From Halomicroarcula saliterrae (GTDB lineage Archaea > Halobacteriota > Halobacteria > Halobacteriales > Haloarculaceae), in NCBI RefSeq assembly GCF_031624395.1, contig NZ_JAMQON010000002.1:558001-622000 (forward strand): a stretch of 64,000 bases of DNA, in the 5' to 3' direction. Below, in pieces: positions 42,287 through 51,926 of this stretch. Both the position numbers and the translations under genes were made by a program. The notes below the pieces were generated by a model, which was given only the letters and a program-made list of their open reading frames with translations, was not told the DNA's origin and searched no databases. Position 1 is the stretch's first letter. Every line of letters begins with the position of its first letter.

Positions 42287-43165
42287 GTGCCATACGACGA
42301 CTACCACCGGCAAAAGAAGGTCATCATCACGGTGGCCACCACCGGCGCGATCCACGGTAAAGACGTGAATCCGAACTTACCCGAGCAGCCCGAGGAAATC
42401 GCACAGCAGGTGGCCGCCTGCGAGGAAGTCGGGGCGTCAATCGCGCACGTCCACGGCCGCAACGAACACGGCGAGAACGACGCCAGCCGACTGCAGGCGG
42501 TCAACGACGCTATCCGCGAGGCCTGTGACGACATCATCATCCAGAACACCACCGGCGGCCAGGCCCAGTACGAGAGCCGCATCGCGGGCATCCGGACGGA
42601 CCCCCCGCCGGAGATGGCGTCGCTCGACATGGGGCCGTTCAAGCGGGACAAACACATCATCACGAACCACACCCGCAACAACATCGAGCGCTTGGCCGTC
42701 GAAATGCAGGCCAAGGGCATCAAACCCGAGATGGAGGTGTTCAACTCCGGCCAGCTCGCGGAGGTCCGCCGGCTCATCGACGAGGGGCTGGTCGAGGAGC
42801 CGCCGTACATCAACCTCATCTTCGGCGGGTCCTTTACCCCGGCCACCCCGCGGAACCTCCTCACGATGGTCGACAACATCCCCGAGGGCGCCGAGTTCAA
42901 CGTCCTCGCGGTCGGCCCCCACCAGCTCCCGCTGACGACGATGGCCGTCCTGCTGGGCGGACACGTCCGCGTCGGGATGGAGGACAACCTCTACTACCGG
43001 CGCGGGGAGAAAGCGGAGAGCAACCAGCAGCTGGTCGAGCGCACCGCGGAGATAATCGAGCGGCTCGACCGCGACATCGCGACCCCCGACGAGGCCCGGG
43101 AGATGCTCGGGATGGCGACCCAGTCGGTCGAAGCGGCGGCCGACGGCGGCAAGGACGCCGACTGA
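42287..43165 (+). CDS. Beta-keto acid cleavage enzyme (BKACE, DUF849) family
   Basis: Protein of 292 residues from GTG 42287. It matches the Kce/BKACE family: VIITVATTGAIHGK, SIAHVHGR with Zn ligands H54 and H56, IIIQNTTGGQA, MGPFKRDKHIITNHTRNNIERLA and GHVRVGMEDNLYYRRGE near 230. These enzymes cleave beta-keto acids with acetyl-CoA, for example 3-keto-5-aminohexanoate in lysine fermentation. Substrate varies widely across the family and cannot be fixed here. Confidence 0.93.
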   Translation: MPYDDYHRQKKVIITVATTGAIHGKDVNPNLPEQPEEIAQQVAACEEVGASIAHVHGRNEHGENDASRLQAVNDAIREACDDIIIQNTTGGQAQYESRIAGIRTDPPPEMASLDMGPFKRDKHIITNHTRNNIERLAVEMQAKGIKPEMEVFNSGQLAEVRRLIDEGLVEEPPYINLIFGGSFTPATPRNLLTMVDNIPEGAEFNVLAVGPHQLPLTTMAVLLGGHVRVGMEDNLYYRRGEKAESNQQLVERTAEIIERLDRDIATPDEAREMLGMATQSVEAAADGGKDAD

Positions 43166-44053
43166 CTAGCACCGTTCCTGTTCCGTTTCCCACGTCCGGA
43201 CCAGCCGCGACAGCGTCGTGTTGACGGGCACTGGCTCCGCAGCGACGCGCACGACGTAGCCGTTGATGGCGTCTATCTCAGTCTCGCGACCGGCTTCGAC
43301 GTCCCCCAGCATCGACGAGCGGTTCGCGGCGGTGTCACGCACGACCTGCCGAGTGCGTTCGACGGCCCGCTCGTCGGGCAGGTCGACGCCCTGCTCGCGG
43401 GCGACGCGGGCCGTCTCGCGGGCGGCGTCGGCGGCGAGGGACCGACCGGGTCCATCGACGAGCGCGCCGTTCTCGACGCGAGCCAGCGCCGTCGCGGCGT
43501 TGACGGCGGTGTTGACCGCCAGCTTCTCCCAGAGGCGACGGGGCATATCCGTCGCGACGGTGGTCTCCACGCCGGCGGCGGTGAACGCAGCGCCGACCCG
43601 GTCGGCCGTCTCGGACGGCCCGCCCTCGCGGGCGCCCAGCACCACGTCACCGCGGCCGGTAAAGGCAACAGTGCCGGGCTCCGCCAGCCGTGCGCCGTAG
43701 GTGCAAGTCCCTGCGAGCACCGGACAGGAGAGGGCCTCGGCCAGCCGTGACTCGTTGCCCATCCCGTTCTGGACCGAGAGGCAGGCGCCGAGGTCGCAGT
43801 CGGCCAACTGGGCAGCGACGGCGGCGGTGTCGTAGCTCTTGACCGCGACGACGGCGAGGTCGGCTTCCGCAGGGGGGTCGGTACGGGCCGCAGGCGAAAC
43901 GTCGAACTGCTCGACGCCGGTCACGGTCAGCCCGTCGCGGTCGACAGCCGAGACGTGTGGGTCCCGGCCGACCAGCGTCACGTCGTGCTCGCGGGCCAGC
44001 AGCCCGCCCAGCAGGCTCCCGAGGCTGCCCGCGCCGACGACGGCGATATCCAT
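43166..44053 (-). CDS. Ketopantoate reductase family (ApbA/PanE) protein
   Basis: Protein of 295 residues. The N-terminal Rossmann domain has MDIAVVGAGSLGSLLGGLLA (1-20). The family motifs AVVAVKSYDTAAVA, LSVQNGMGNE (about 93-102) and the C-terminal WEKLAVNTAVNAATAL (about 174-189) are present, including the lysine used in catalysis. It may make pantoate for coenzyme A, although other family members have different substrates. Convergent with the BKACE gene with no gap between the stops. Confidence 0.88.
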   Translation of the reverse strand: MDIAVVGAGSLGSLLGGLLAREHDVTLVGRDPHVSAVDRDGLTVTGVEQFDVSPAARTDPPAEADLAVVAVKSYDTAAVAAQLADCDLGACLSVQNGMGNESRLAEALSCPVLAGTCTYGARLAEPGTVAFTGRGDVVLGAREGGPSETADRVGAAFTAAGVETTVATDMPRRLWEKLAVNTAVNAATALARVENGALVDGPGRSLAADAARETARVAREQGVDLPDERAVERTRQVVRDTAANRSSMLGDVEAGRETEIDAINGYVVRVAAEPVPVNTTLSRLVRTWETEQERC

Positions 44054-44456
44054 GGGTCGGAGGAGGGCAGCGGGCTACAAAAGCCACCGGTCACGTGACC
44101 GATTCAGGGACGTCCGCGGGGTCGAAGTCGTCGGCGTAGTCGTCTACGACGCGCTCGGAGGCGTCCGAGACCACGAGTTCCGGGACGGAGTCGTCGTGGG
44201 ACCGTACTGCGCGCGGAGGACGCCGGCGACAACGCCCAGCGCGACTCCGACGCACCTCGGACTGGCGGACCGTCGACAAAACAGTACTTGTGGGCCGTCA
44301 GTGGCCACGTGATAGCGGATAGATAGTACGGGTGGCACAGCTTTCGAGGTCCTATCGAGACGCTCAGCCCGCGCTCCGAAGAGACCTCGGCGAGCGGTAC
44401 CACCACCCAAGTGACGGCGTGGGAACCACCAGCCACAACAGCGCCGACCTCGAACG
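44054..44456. other. 403-nt gap with a possible frameshifted small gene
   Basis: No intact gene is seen. The left part (44091-44308) may be a broken small membrane protein gene, listed separately. The right part has a TATA-like GATAGATAGTACG near 44315 and the promoter of the gene at 44457. Confidence 0.5.
44091..44308 (-). pseudogene. Possible frameshifted small membrane protein
   Basis: One frame encodes a hydrophobic helix (CVGVALGVVAGVLRAQYG) and the next frame, after the G3 run at 44198-44200, an acidic tail typical of haloarchaeal proteins (DDSVPELVVSDASERVVDDY, then DDFDPADVPESVT and TGA at 44091). One added base in that run would join them. The start is uncertain (GTG 44308 is one option). 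Not recognised, and the two-part reading could be chance. Confidence 0.3.
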
Positions 44457-44918
44457 ATGCGTATGACCGACACTGTGCCCGCCTGGCCCGACGACGAGCC
44501 GGCGTACCGCCTGCGTCCCCCGGCCGCCGACGAAGGCGCCGGCCTCGACGCGCTGGCGGCCGTGCTGGACGCGACGCCACGCGGCCCGTCGACCGCCGTC
44601 GTTCGGCTGGCCGTCGGACGCCGGACGGACGTCGTGGGACCGCGCCGAAGGGCGCTGGAGACACTGTCCGGCGTCTCGGCAGTGACCGTCCACGACGACC
44701 GGACCACCGGGATAGCGCCGCTCACGGGCGAGTGTTTCGAGGCCATCGCCACGCTGTTTACCGACGTCGACCGCCTGCTGGTGCGGGACGACGAGGACGT
44801 CGCTATCGCGGAGTGGCGCGACGAGACGCTCCGGTTCGCGCTTCCGGACGCGGCCGTCGAGGCGCTGCAGTCAGACCTCGACGGGGCACTCGTCGACCGA
44901 ATCGAGCCCCTAGAGTAG
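44457..44918 (+). CDS. Haloarchaeal protein of unknown function
   Basis: Protein of 153 residues from ATG 44457 (an ATG two codons later is equally good). It is soluble and acidic with alternating helices and strands, and contains GPSTAVVRLAVGRRTDVVGPR and IATLFTDVDRLLVRDDEDVA. Composition and codon use are typical of the neighbouring genes, so I think it is real. I do not recognise the family. The tandem 54-bp repeats begin just after its stop. Confidence 0.7.
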   Translation: MRMTDTVPAWPDDEPAYRLRPPAADEGAGLDALAAVLDATPRGPSTAVVRLAVGRRTDVVGPRRRALETLSGVSAVTVHDDRTTGIAPLTGECFEAIATLFTDVDRLLVRDDEDVAIAEWRDETLRFALPDAAVEALQSDLDGALVDRIEPLE

Positions 44919-44924
44919 TCGGCT

Positions 44925-45034
44925 CACGAGGACGAATCCGCGCTTCGCGGCTGAAACCGCTCACTGGGCGGATTAGTCTCCACGAGGACGAATCCGCGCT
45001 TCGCGGCTGCAACCGCTCACTGGGCGGATTAGTC
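44925..45034. repeat. Two tandem 54-bp repeats with hairpin potential
   Basis: Copies at 44925-44978 and 44981-45034 differ at one position (A versus C). Each contains AATCCGC ... GCGGATT, which can pair as a 7-bp stem, and within it CCGCG-CTT-CGCGG and GCGG...CCGC arms. The right copy covers the stop codon of the DUF7130-type gene. They lie between convergent genes. Confidence 0.85.
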
Positions 45035-45334
45035 CTCGGTCCAGTAGTAGATGTCCTCCTTCGGTGCGCCACAGTCGGGACACTCCTCGGGGATATCGTC
45101 GTCGATGTTGCCCATCGCGCCACACTCCCAGCAGCGCCACATCAGTTCGGCCTCGCCGGCGGCACCCGTGCTCCGGTGGTCGTCGGTCAGCGACTGGATG
45201 CCCTCCTCGACCGTGACGTAGAAGCCGTGCTGGTCGAACCCGCGGATGGTGCCGAGTTCGGTGCCGTCGTCGTCGTAGACGGTCTGTCCGAACTCCAGGT
45301 TCTCCTCGTCGGCGCTCGTGAACATATCACTCAT
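45029..45334 (-). CDS. DUF7130-type rubredoxin-like protein with PRC-barrel-like N-terminus
   Basis: Protein of 101 residues. Residues 15-55 look like a PRC-barrel strand set (VYDDDGTELGTIRGFDQHGFYV). The C-terminal 35 residues are a rubredoxin-like knuckle pair, CWEC at 68-71 and CPDC at 85-88, ending DIYYWTED. It should bind Fe or Zn through four cysteines. The family is common in haloarchaea and unassigned in function. ATG 45334. Confidence 0.85.
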   Translation of the reverse strand: MSDMFTSADEENLEFGQTVYDDDGTELGTIRGFDQHGFYVTVEEGIQSLTDDHRSTGAAGEAELMWRCWECGAMGNIDDDIPEECPDCGAPKEDIYYWTED

Positions 45335-45368
45335 ACATATTTATAGAGGAACCAACCTATGATAAGTG

Positions 45369-46565
45369 CTAGCGTGAGAAGAGACTCGTGTGGACCGGGG
45401 CGAAATCCGAGGAGTCGTCCACCGTCTCCTCGGTGTCGGAGATGGCGCTTCCGTCGAGTCCCACCTCCAGGAAGTCCGCGAGCGGCGGTCCGACGCTGTC
45501 GGGCTCGACGAGGAACGCGTCGTGACCGTAGTCGGAGTCGACGACGTGGTGGGCGACCGGCGTGTCGCTTCCGCGCAGCGCGTCGGCCAGGGCCTCGCTC
45601 TGCTCGCTGGTGAAGTGCCAGTCCCCGGTGAACGACATGACGAGGGCGTCCCCGTCGAAGGCCGCCAGCGCGTCGGCGTCGGACTCGAAGCCGCTGGCGA
45701 GGTCGTAGTTGTCCATCGCCCGCGTGAGATAGAGGTAGCTGTTGGCGTCGAAGCGCTCGACGAACTTCGAGGCGTTGTAATCGAGGTAGGACTCCACGTC
45801 CCGGTACGGGAAAAAGCGGCCGGCGGGGTCCGTGGGGAAGGCCCGCTCGGCCTCGCGGGTCGCGGCCCGGCGGCCGAACCGCCGCTCCATGCTCGACTTC
45901 GAGAAGTACATCACGTGGCCGATTTCGCGGGCGAGTGCCAGCCCCTGGTCGGGGTGGTCGCCCCCGTAGTAGTGCCCGCCCTGCCAGTTCTCGTCGGTGG
46001 TGATGGCCCGGCGGGCGATACCATCGAGGGCGAGACACTGCGGGTCGAGGCGGCCGGCGGCGGCGATGGGGACGATCTTCTCGACGTGGTCGGGGTGGCG
46101 CTTGGCCCATTCGAGGACGTTCATGCCGCCGACGCTGCCGCCGACGACGGCGTACAGCGCGGGCACCCCCAGTTCGTCGAGGAGTCGCCGCTGGGCCTCC
46201 GTCCAGTCGGCGACCGTGACGGGCGGGAAGTCGGGGCCGTAGGGCTCGCCGCTCTCGGGGTTCTCGCTCGCGGGGCCGCTCGTCCCGTAGCAGGAGCCGG
46301 GGACGTTCACACAGATCACGAAGTACTCCGTGGTGTCGATGGCCTTGCCCGGCCCGACGATGTCGTCCCACCAGGCGTAGGCCTGGTCGCCCTCCTCGAA
46401 GCGGCCACGCGAGGCGACGTGAGCGCTCCCGGTCAGGGCGTGACAGACCAGCACGGCGTTGTCGCCCTCGAACTCGCCGTACGTTTCGTAGGCCAGCTCC
46501 AGGTTCTCGATGGTCTCGCCGCACTGGAACTCGAACTCGCCGACGGAGACGGTACTGGAGTCCAT
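45369..46565 (-). CDS. metX: Homoserine O-acetyltransferase
   Basis: Alpha/beta-hydrolase that acetylates homoserine in methionine synthesis. The 398 residues have the nucleophile S144 in [14 protein letters not shown], the oxyanion region [15 protein letters not shown] and the C-terminal [11 protein letters not shown] with the catalytic Asp and His. Its ATG 46565 is 1 nt after the metY stop, so metY and metX form one operon. Confidence 0.95.
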   Translation of the reverse strand: MDSSTVSVGEFEFQCGETIENLELAYETYGEFEGDNAVLVCHALTGSAHVASRGRFEEGDQAYAWWDDIVGPGKAIDTTEYFVICVNVPGSCYGTSGPASENPESGEPYGPDFPPVTVADWTEAQRRLLDELGVPALYAVVGGSVGGMNVLEWAKRHPDHVEKIVPIAAAGRLDPQCLALDGIARRAITTDENWQGGHYYGGDHPDQGLALAREIGHVMYFSKSSMERRFGRRAATREAERAFPTDPAGRFFPYRDVESYLDYNASKFVERFDANSYLYLTRAMDNYDLASGFESDADALAAFDGDALVMSFTGDWHFTSEQSEALADALRGSDTPVAHHVVDSDYGHDAFLVEPDSVGPPLADFLEVGLDGSAISDTEETVDDSSDFAPVHTSLFSR

Positions 46566-46566
46566 C

Positions 46567-47853
46567 TCAGCTCACCCGGGACACGGCGTCGTCGATGTCT
46601 TCGATGATATCCTCGGGGTCCTCGATGCCGACGCTCATGCGGACGAGGTCCGGGCTGACGCCGCTCGCGCGCTGTTCTTCCTCGGAGAGCTGTGCGTGGG
46701 TGGTGCTGGCTGGGTGGATGACCAGCGTCTTCGCGTCGCCGATGTTGGCCAGGAACTGTGCGAGCTCGGTCTCCTCGCAGAAACGCTTGCTCGCCTCGTA
46801 GCCGCCCGAGAGCCCGAACGTGACGACGCCGCCGTACCCGCCCTCCAAGTACTCCTGTGCGAGCCCATGGGTCTCGTGGTCGGAGAGCCCGGGGTAAGTG
46901 ACCCACGCGACCTCGGGATGGTCCCGGAGGTGTTCGGCCACCGTCAGGGCGTTCGAGCAGTGCCGCTCCATCCGAAGCGAGAGGGTCTCGGTCCCCTGCA
47001 GCGTCACCCAGGCGTCGAAGGGCTTCTGGCCGTCGCCCAGCGCGCGCAGGCCGCGCTGGCGGGCCGCCACGGCGAAGGCGCGGTCGCCGAAGCGCTCGGC
47101 GAAGCTGAACCCGAAACCGGGGTTCTCCCCGCCGATTTCGGGGTACTTTTCCGGGTGTTCGCCCCACGGGAACGAGCCGCCGTCCGCGAGCACGCCACCG
47201 ACGGTCGAGCCGGAGCCGTGAATCCACTTGGTCGTCGACTCCCAGACGATGTCGGCGCCGTGGTCGAGCGGGCGACAGAGCGCGGGCGTCCCGAAGGTGT
47301 TGTCGACGAAGAGGGGGACGCCGTGGTCGTGGGCCACGTCCGCGATCTCCTGGAGGGGCGGGACCACGAGTGACGGATTGCCGATGGTCTCGCAGTGGAC
47401 GTAGGCAGTGTCGTCGTCGATAGCCTCGGCGTAGGACTGCGGGTCGAGCGTGTCGACGAAGCGCGTCTCGATACCGCGCTGACTCGCGGTGGTAGCCAGA
47501 TAGGAGTGGGTGCCACCGTAGATAGAAGAGGCCGAGACCACGTTGTCGCCCGCGCTCGCGAGCACGGTCGTCGCGGCGTCCAGCGCGGCCATTCCGGAGC
47601 CTGTGGCGACGGCGTCGACGGCGCCTTCGAGCGACGCCAGACGCGTTTCCAGCATCCGCACGGTCGGGTTGTCGAACCGCGAGTAGACGTTGCCGTCGTC
47701 CTCCAGCGCGTACCGGTCGGCCGCAGTCTCCGCGTCCTCGAAGACGTACGAGGAGGTCTGATAGATCGGGGGCGCTCGCGCCCCTGTAGCGGGGTCCGGC
47801 TCCTCCTGGCCGGCGTGGACACAGCGTGTCCCGAATCCGTAGTGGTCAGTCAT
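46567..47853 (-). CDS. metY: O-acetylhomoserine sulfhydrylase
   Basis: PLP enzyme of the Cys/Met metabolism family that replaces the acetyl group of O-acetylhomoserine with sulfide to give homocysteine. Start 47853 gives 428 residues with [37 protein letters not shown], the Schiff-base lysine K209 in [11 protein letters not shown], and the family C-terminus [15 protein letters not shown]. Its TATA box (GGTTATAG, minus strand) is about 31 nt upstream of ATG. Confidence 0.95.
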   Translation of the reverse strand: MTDHYGFGTRCVHAGQEEPDPATGARAPPIYQTSSYVFEDAETAADRYALEDDGNVYSRFDNPTVRMLETRLASLEGAVDAVATGSGMAALDAATTVLASAGDNVVSASSIYGGTHSYLATTASQRGIETRFVDTLDPQSYAEAIDDDTAYVHCETIGNPSLVVPPLQEIADVAHDHGVPLFVDNTFGTPALCRPLDHGADIVWESTTKWIHGSGSTVGGVLADGGSFPWGEHPEKYPEIGGENPGFGFSFAERFGDRAFAVAARQRGLRALGDGQKPFDAWVTLQGTETLSLRMERHCSNALTVAEHLRDHPEVAWVTYPGLSDHETHGLAQEYLEGGYGGVVTFGLSGGYEASKRFCEETELAQFLANIGDAKTLVIHPASTTHAQLSEEEQRASGVSPDLVRMSVGIEDPEDIIEDIDDAVSRVS

Positions 47854-47879
47854 GTGTGGTGTGCATATATCTCCACGCA

Positions 47880-47888
47880 TCTATAACC
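47880..47888 (-). promoter_or_regulatory. TATA box of the metY-metX operon
   Basis: GGTTATAGA on the minus strand, centred about 31 nt before the metY ATG at 47853, suits a near-leaderless transcript. The 164-nt gap also holds the promoter for the MoxR gene. Confidence 0.5.
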
Positions 47889-48017
47889 ACGAGTTACGGC
47901 AAAACTCTCCCCCATACCTGCGACGGTGTGACAGCCCACGTTTCACCGCGGTCCGGGCCCACCGTGTGCAACTGCGACAGCAGCGGGATATTTCATGCAG
48001 GCACACTATCCCGGAAT

Positions 48018-48971
48018 ATGGACCACACCGCTGTCGGCGACGCGTGCGACCGCGTCCTCGACACCGTCGGAACCGCGGTCATCGCCGACGAAACGTTCTT
48101 GCAGACGGTTCTGAGCGGGGTTCTGGCCCGCGGCCACGTCCTGCTGGAGGACGTGCCCGGCACGGGGAAGACACTCACCGCGCAGTCTTTCGCTACCGCG
48201 CTCGGCCTCTCGTTCAACAGAATTCAGTTCACTCCCGACCTGTTGCCGGCCGACATCACCGGGTCGAACGTGTTCGACGAGGCCGCGGGCACCTTCGAGT
48301 TCCAGCCCGGCCCCGTCTTCGCCAACGTCGTCCTCGCCGACGAGATAAACCGCGCACCGCCCAAGACGCAGGCGGCGCTGCTCGAAGCGATGGGCGAAAA
48401 GCAGGTGACCGTCGACGGTGACACCCACGAGCTCCCGGAGCCGTTTTTCGTCATCGCGACGCAGAACCCGGTCGAACAGGAGGGGACCTTCGGGCTGCCG
48501 GAGGCCCAGCGGGACCGCTTCATCGTCAAGACGGAGATGGGCTACCCCGAGTTCGACGGCGAACGCGAGCTGCTGGACCGCCGGGCCGACCGAACGGCAC
48601 AGGCGCCGACGGTGTCGGCGGTCATCGACGGCGAACGCGTCACGGCGCTGCAAGGGGCCGTCGAGGCCGTGACCGTCGACGGGAAGCTGCGGGACTACAT
48701 CGTCGAACTCGCTCGCGCCACGCGCGAAGACGACCGGGTCAGCGTCGGCGTCTCGCCGCGCGGTATCCAGCGCCTCTTCGAGGTGAGCCGCGCGGCCGCC
48801 GTCATAGAGCACCGGGAGTACGTGGTGCCCGACGACATCAAACGGGTCGTCGAGCAGGTGTTCGCCCACCGCCTCGTGCTGACGGCCGACGCCAGCGTCC
48901 GCGGCGTCGACCGGGCGACGGTCGTCCGGGAGGTCGTCGACAGCGTCGAGGTACCGGCGGTCACCGCGTAG
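48018..48971 (+). CDS. MoxR-family AAA+ ATPase
   Basis: Protein of 317 residues from ATG 48018. Walker A is DVPGTGKT (about 45-52), Walker B VVLADEINRAPPKTQAALLEAM (about 104-125), and sensor motifs ATQNPVEQEGTFGLPEAQRDRF follow. MoxR ATPases work as chaperones that insert cofactors or assemble complexes with VWA/DUF58 partners. Here it runs on the plus strand and stops 1 nt before the stop of the DUF7519 gene, so it faces the DUF58 operon tail to tail. Confidence 0.95.
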   Translation: MDHTAVGDACDRVLDTVGTAVIADETFLQTVLSGVLARGHVLLEDVPGTGKTLTAQSFATALGLSFNRIQFTPDLLPADITGSNVFDEAAGTFEFQPGPVFANVVLADEINRAPPKTQAALLEAMGEKQVTVDGDTHELPEPFFVIATQNPVEQEGTFGLPEAQRDRFIVKTEMGYPEFDGERELLDRRADRTAQAPTVSAVIDGERVTALQGAVEAVTVDGKLRDYIVELARATREDDRVSVGVSPRGIQRLFEVSRAAAVIEHREYVVPDDIKRVVEQVFAHRLVLTADASVRGVDRATVVREVVDSVEVPAVTA

Positions 48972-48972
48972 C

Positions 48973-50568
48973 TCACCGCAGCGACACGACCAGTGCGACG
49001 GCGGCACACAGCGCGACCAGCAGGGTGAGGTAGCCGGTGTCGGGCGCCGGCGATATCGACCCACGGGCGACCCCGAGGACGGCGACCGTCAGCGCCACGC
49101 CCACGCCGCCGACCGCGACCGTCCCACCGGTGTGTGTCAGTTCCGTCCGGCGGGTCGCCGCGACTGTCCCGACCTCGCGGCGGAGCCGCGTCCCGAAGGC
49201 CCCGGCGTCCCAGACGACGACGCTCCCGACGAGCCCCGCGAGGACGACCGGGGTCGACGCACCGAGCGTCGCCGCGAAGGTGCTCGCGGCGAACAGCCCG
49301 GCCGCCGCGACGTGGACGCCGGCGTACTGCTCGTCGATGTACCGGACGACCAGCGCGAGCCAGAGGCCGCTGGTGAGGGTGCCGGCGACGCTGAGAACGG
49401 CGAGAGACGCGAACAGGAGAACCGGCCCGGCGCCGTAGCTCGCTACCAGCGGCGTCAGCTGCTGGTCGAACAGCAGACGGACCGGGGTCGGCGCGCCCGA
49501 CTGGACGAGCGTCTGCACCCGCCCGACGGCGGGCCCGGCGATAGCGAAGAGTCCGACGGCGAGCACGCTGCCCCCGACGTACGGCGCCGCGGCAGTGCCG
49601 ACTCGCTCGGTCGAACTCCGGGCGGTCCGCTGGACGACCCAGACCGCCAGCCGCGTCACGGCGCTGGCGACGAACAGCGTCCACATCGCCGTCCGGAGTC
49701 CCGGCGAGCCCGTGAGTGCCACCAGCAGGTCGTACGCCGTCGGCGCCAGCGCGCCGGCGATTTCCGGCTGCCCGAAGCGGAGTTCGACCGCGGCGGCCAC
49801 GACGCTCGCCCCGACCAGCACGAGCGCGGTCCAGCGGAGTCGCCGGGCGACCGCTTCCACTGTGGCTCCCAAGTCGGGGGAGTCGGGCGTCTCCGGCACC
49901 AATTCGGTGAGCGGCAGCGCCGTCACCGCCCGCTCGAACGCGAGCGTGACGACGGCGAGACACAGACAGAACACGGCGAGGTGGGTGTCTCCCGGCGTCG
50001 GGGCAAACAGCGGGTCGACGACCGGCGCGAGCACCGCCCCGACTGCGGTCCGCGAGCCGTCGCCGCCGTCGGTCGCAGACAGCGAGACGATACTGTTGGC
50101 GATGGCGACCCCGGCGACCACCGCGAGCGCCAGCCCCGTCCGGCCGACGACACCGAGATAGGTGGCGCTCCGGTCGCGGTCGTAGGCCCCCCGCGTCGAG
50201 ATGGCCGCCCCGAAGACGGCGAGGACACAGCCGCCGGTCACTACCAGCGCCGCCAGTGTGCCGGGGCCGCCCGTGACCGAGGACTCGCCGAGCGCCGCGG
50301 CGACGGTGCCCGCAGCGACCGCCACCAGTCCCGCGGCGATGGGGGCCACGAGGAGGCTGGCGAGGAGTCGACCGGCGGGCGTCCACTGGTCACAGCCGAC
50401 CAGCCACATCGAGAGCGCGAGCACCAGCCCGACCCCGACCACAGATGCCAGTAGCGGCGCGGTGGCGACCGTCGAGAGGAGGACGGCGACCAGTAGCCCC
50501 GTCAGGCCGAGCACGACGGCTCGGCTGGTCCCGGGCAGTCCCGTCGGGTCGTCGCTAGTATCAGTCAT
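48973..50568 (-). CDS. DUF7519-type polytopic membrane protein
   Basis: Protein of 531 residues with about 13-14 hydrophobic segments and few polar motifs. It follows the DUF58 gene after 2 nt. I associate this position and composition with the haloarchaeal DUF7519 family, though I cannot name a conserved motif. It is probably the membrane partner of the MoxR/DUF58 system. Confidence 0.75.
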   Translation of the reverse strand: MTDTSDDPTGLPGTSRAVVLGLTGLLVAVLLSTVATAPLLASVVGVGLVLALSMWLVGCDQWTPAGRLLASLLVAPIAAGLVAVAAGTVAAALGESSVTGGPGTLAALVVTGGCVLAVFGAAISTRGAYDRDRSATYLGVVGRTGLALAVVAGVAIANSIVSLSATDGGDGSRTAVGAVLAPVVDPLFAPTPGDTHLAVFCLCLAVVTLAFERAVTALPLTELVPETPDSPDLGATVEAVARRLRWTALVLVGASVVAAAVELRFGQPEIAGALAPTAYDLLVALTGSPGLRTAMWTLFVASAVTRLAVWVVQRTARSSTERVGTAAAPYVGGSVLAVGLFAIAGPAVGRVQTLVQSGAPTPVRLLFDQQLTPLVASYGAGPVLLFASLAVLSVAGTLTSGLWLALVVRYIDEQYAGVHVAAAGLFAASTFAATLGASTPVVLAGLVGSVVVWDAGAFGTRLRREVGTVAATRRTELTHTGGTVAVGGVGVALTVAVLGVARGSISPAPDTGYLTLLVALCAAVALVVSLR

Positions 50569-50570
50569 GG

Positions 50571-51926
50571 TCAGCCACTGAAGAGGTCCACAAAGGACGC
50601 GCGCAGCGCCACGTCGATGGGGCTGTCGAGGTCCCAGTCGACGACGCTCGTCCCGGTCAGTTCCGCCCGCCGGAGGCGGGCCGCGCGGTCGAGGGCGAAC
50701 ACCGACGTGCCGACGGTGTCCCGACGGGCGACGTCGGGCGCGACCAGCGTCGTCAAGTAGTCCCGCAGGGTGAGCGACTCGGCGAGTGCTACGGGCCAGT
50801 CGTCGGTCAGCGGCGAGAAGACGACGACCTGGGCCGTCGGCGGGAGCCGGGCGCGTATCGCTCGCGCGTCGTCGCACCCGCCGTCGGTCGTCGGGACGCT
50901 CGGCGGGACGGTTTCGGACGCATCGCCGGCCTCGCCTCCGACGGTCGTCGCGTCCCGGGCCGCGGCGGCCCCGACACCGTCGAAGAGACGGGCCACACGG
51001 GCGGCTGTGTGCTCGTCGGCGTCGTCGACCCAGGCGAGCCCGTCCGGACCGAGGCCGCCGGGCACGTCGGCGTCGTCGAGGCCGACGGCGGCGACGCTGA
51101 CGACGGCGTTCGCGGCCGAGAGCGCGTCGAACAGCCGCTCGGCGGCGTAGGCCGAGAGCTCGGCGCCCGTCGGGTAGCCCGCCGCCGGCGTCAGCCGGGC
51201 CGCCGGGCGGGCGTCGACGAGCAGCACCGTCCGGACCGCCTGCTCCTCGCGGTAGTCGATAGTCGTCAGCTCGCTGGTCTTGGCGTACCGGCGCCAGTCG
51301 AGGCGGTTGACGGGGTCGCCGCGCTGGTAGCTCCGGGTCGAGTGAAACTCCAGCCCGTCGCCGCCGCTGTCGGTCGGGAGCGTCCCCACACGCGGGAGCG
51401 TCGCGTCCGTCAGCGGGGCCTCGGAGACGGTGTTGGCACAGGTGAGCGTCCCGTCGCCGTCGGCCGACAGCTCGACGGTCACCTCGTCGCTGGCCGAGAG
51501 CGTCCGAACCCTGACGGCGGCGGTGTCGAAGTCGTGGGACCCGCGCTTGGCCATCACCGAGTACGTCAGCGTCGCCGCCTCGCCCGAGCGCAGCGACATG
51601 CAATCCCGCGGGCTCCCGTCGACGACGGCGAGTTCCGCCGGGACGCCGTCGATGACCCGCACGTCCGTTAGCGCGGCCGGCCCGGTGTTCTCGACCGTCA
51701 GCTCGACGCGCACCGGCTCGCCGGGAGTCGGCTCGCCGTCGGTGACAGTGCGGGTGAGTTCGAGCGCGGCGTCGGCCGGAACCCGGGAGAGCGAGCCGTA
51801 GACGACGTAAGTCAGCGGGACGACGACGGCCGCGAGGAGGGCGGCGTTACCCCACAGCAGCCCCACACAGACCAGCAAGAGCGTGCCGGCCATGCCGCCG
51901 CTCCAGCGGTGTACGCGCCGCCGCAT
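50571..51926 (-). CDS. DUF58 domain protein
   Basis: Protein of 451 residues. Two N-terminal membrane segments (about 10-45), a beta-sandwich region with PVRVELTVENTGPAALTDVRV, then the DUF58 core STRSYQRGDPVNRLDWRRYAKT and VRTVLLVDARPA. DUF58 cores resemble VWA domains and are the usual partners of MoxR. The initiator ATG shares a base with the stop of the DUF7269 gene (TGATG), so they are coupled. Confidence 0.9.
   Translation of the reverse strand: MRRRVHRWSGGMAGTLLLVCVGLLWGNAALLAAVVVPLTYVVYGSLSRVPADAALELTRTVTDGEPTPGEPVRVELTVENTGPAALTDVRVIDGVPAELAVVDGSPRDCMSLRSGEAATLTYSVMAKRGSHDFDTAAVRVRTLSASDEVTVELSADGDGTLTCANTVSEAPLTDATLPRVGTLPTDSGGDGLEFHSTRSYQRGDPVNRLDWRRYAKTSELTTIDYREEQAVRTVLLVDARPAARLTPAAGYPTGAELSAYAAERLFDALSAANAVVSVAAVGLDDADVPGGLGPDGLAWVDDADEHTAARVARLFDGVGAAAARDATTVGGEAGDASETVPPSVPTTDGGCDDARAIRARLPPTAQVVVFSPLTDDWPVALAESLTLRDYLTTLVAPDVARRDTVGTSVFALDRAARLRRAELTGTSVVDWDLDSPIDVALRASFVDLFSG

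Noticed and set aside
44925-45034. Attachment site or CRISPR remnant
   Set aside because: Only two copies with a 2-nt gap, no tRNA and no integrase or cas gene nearby.
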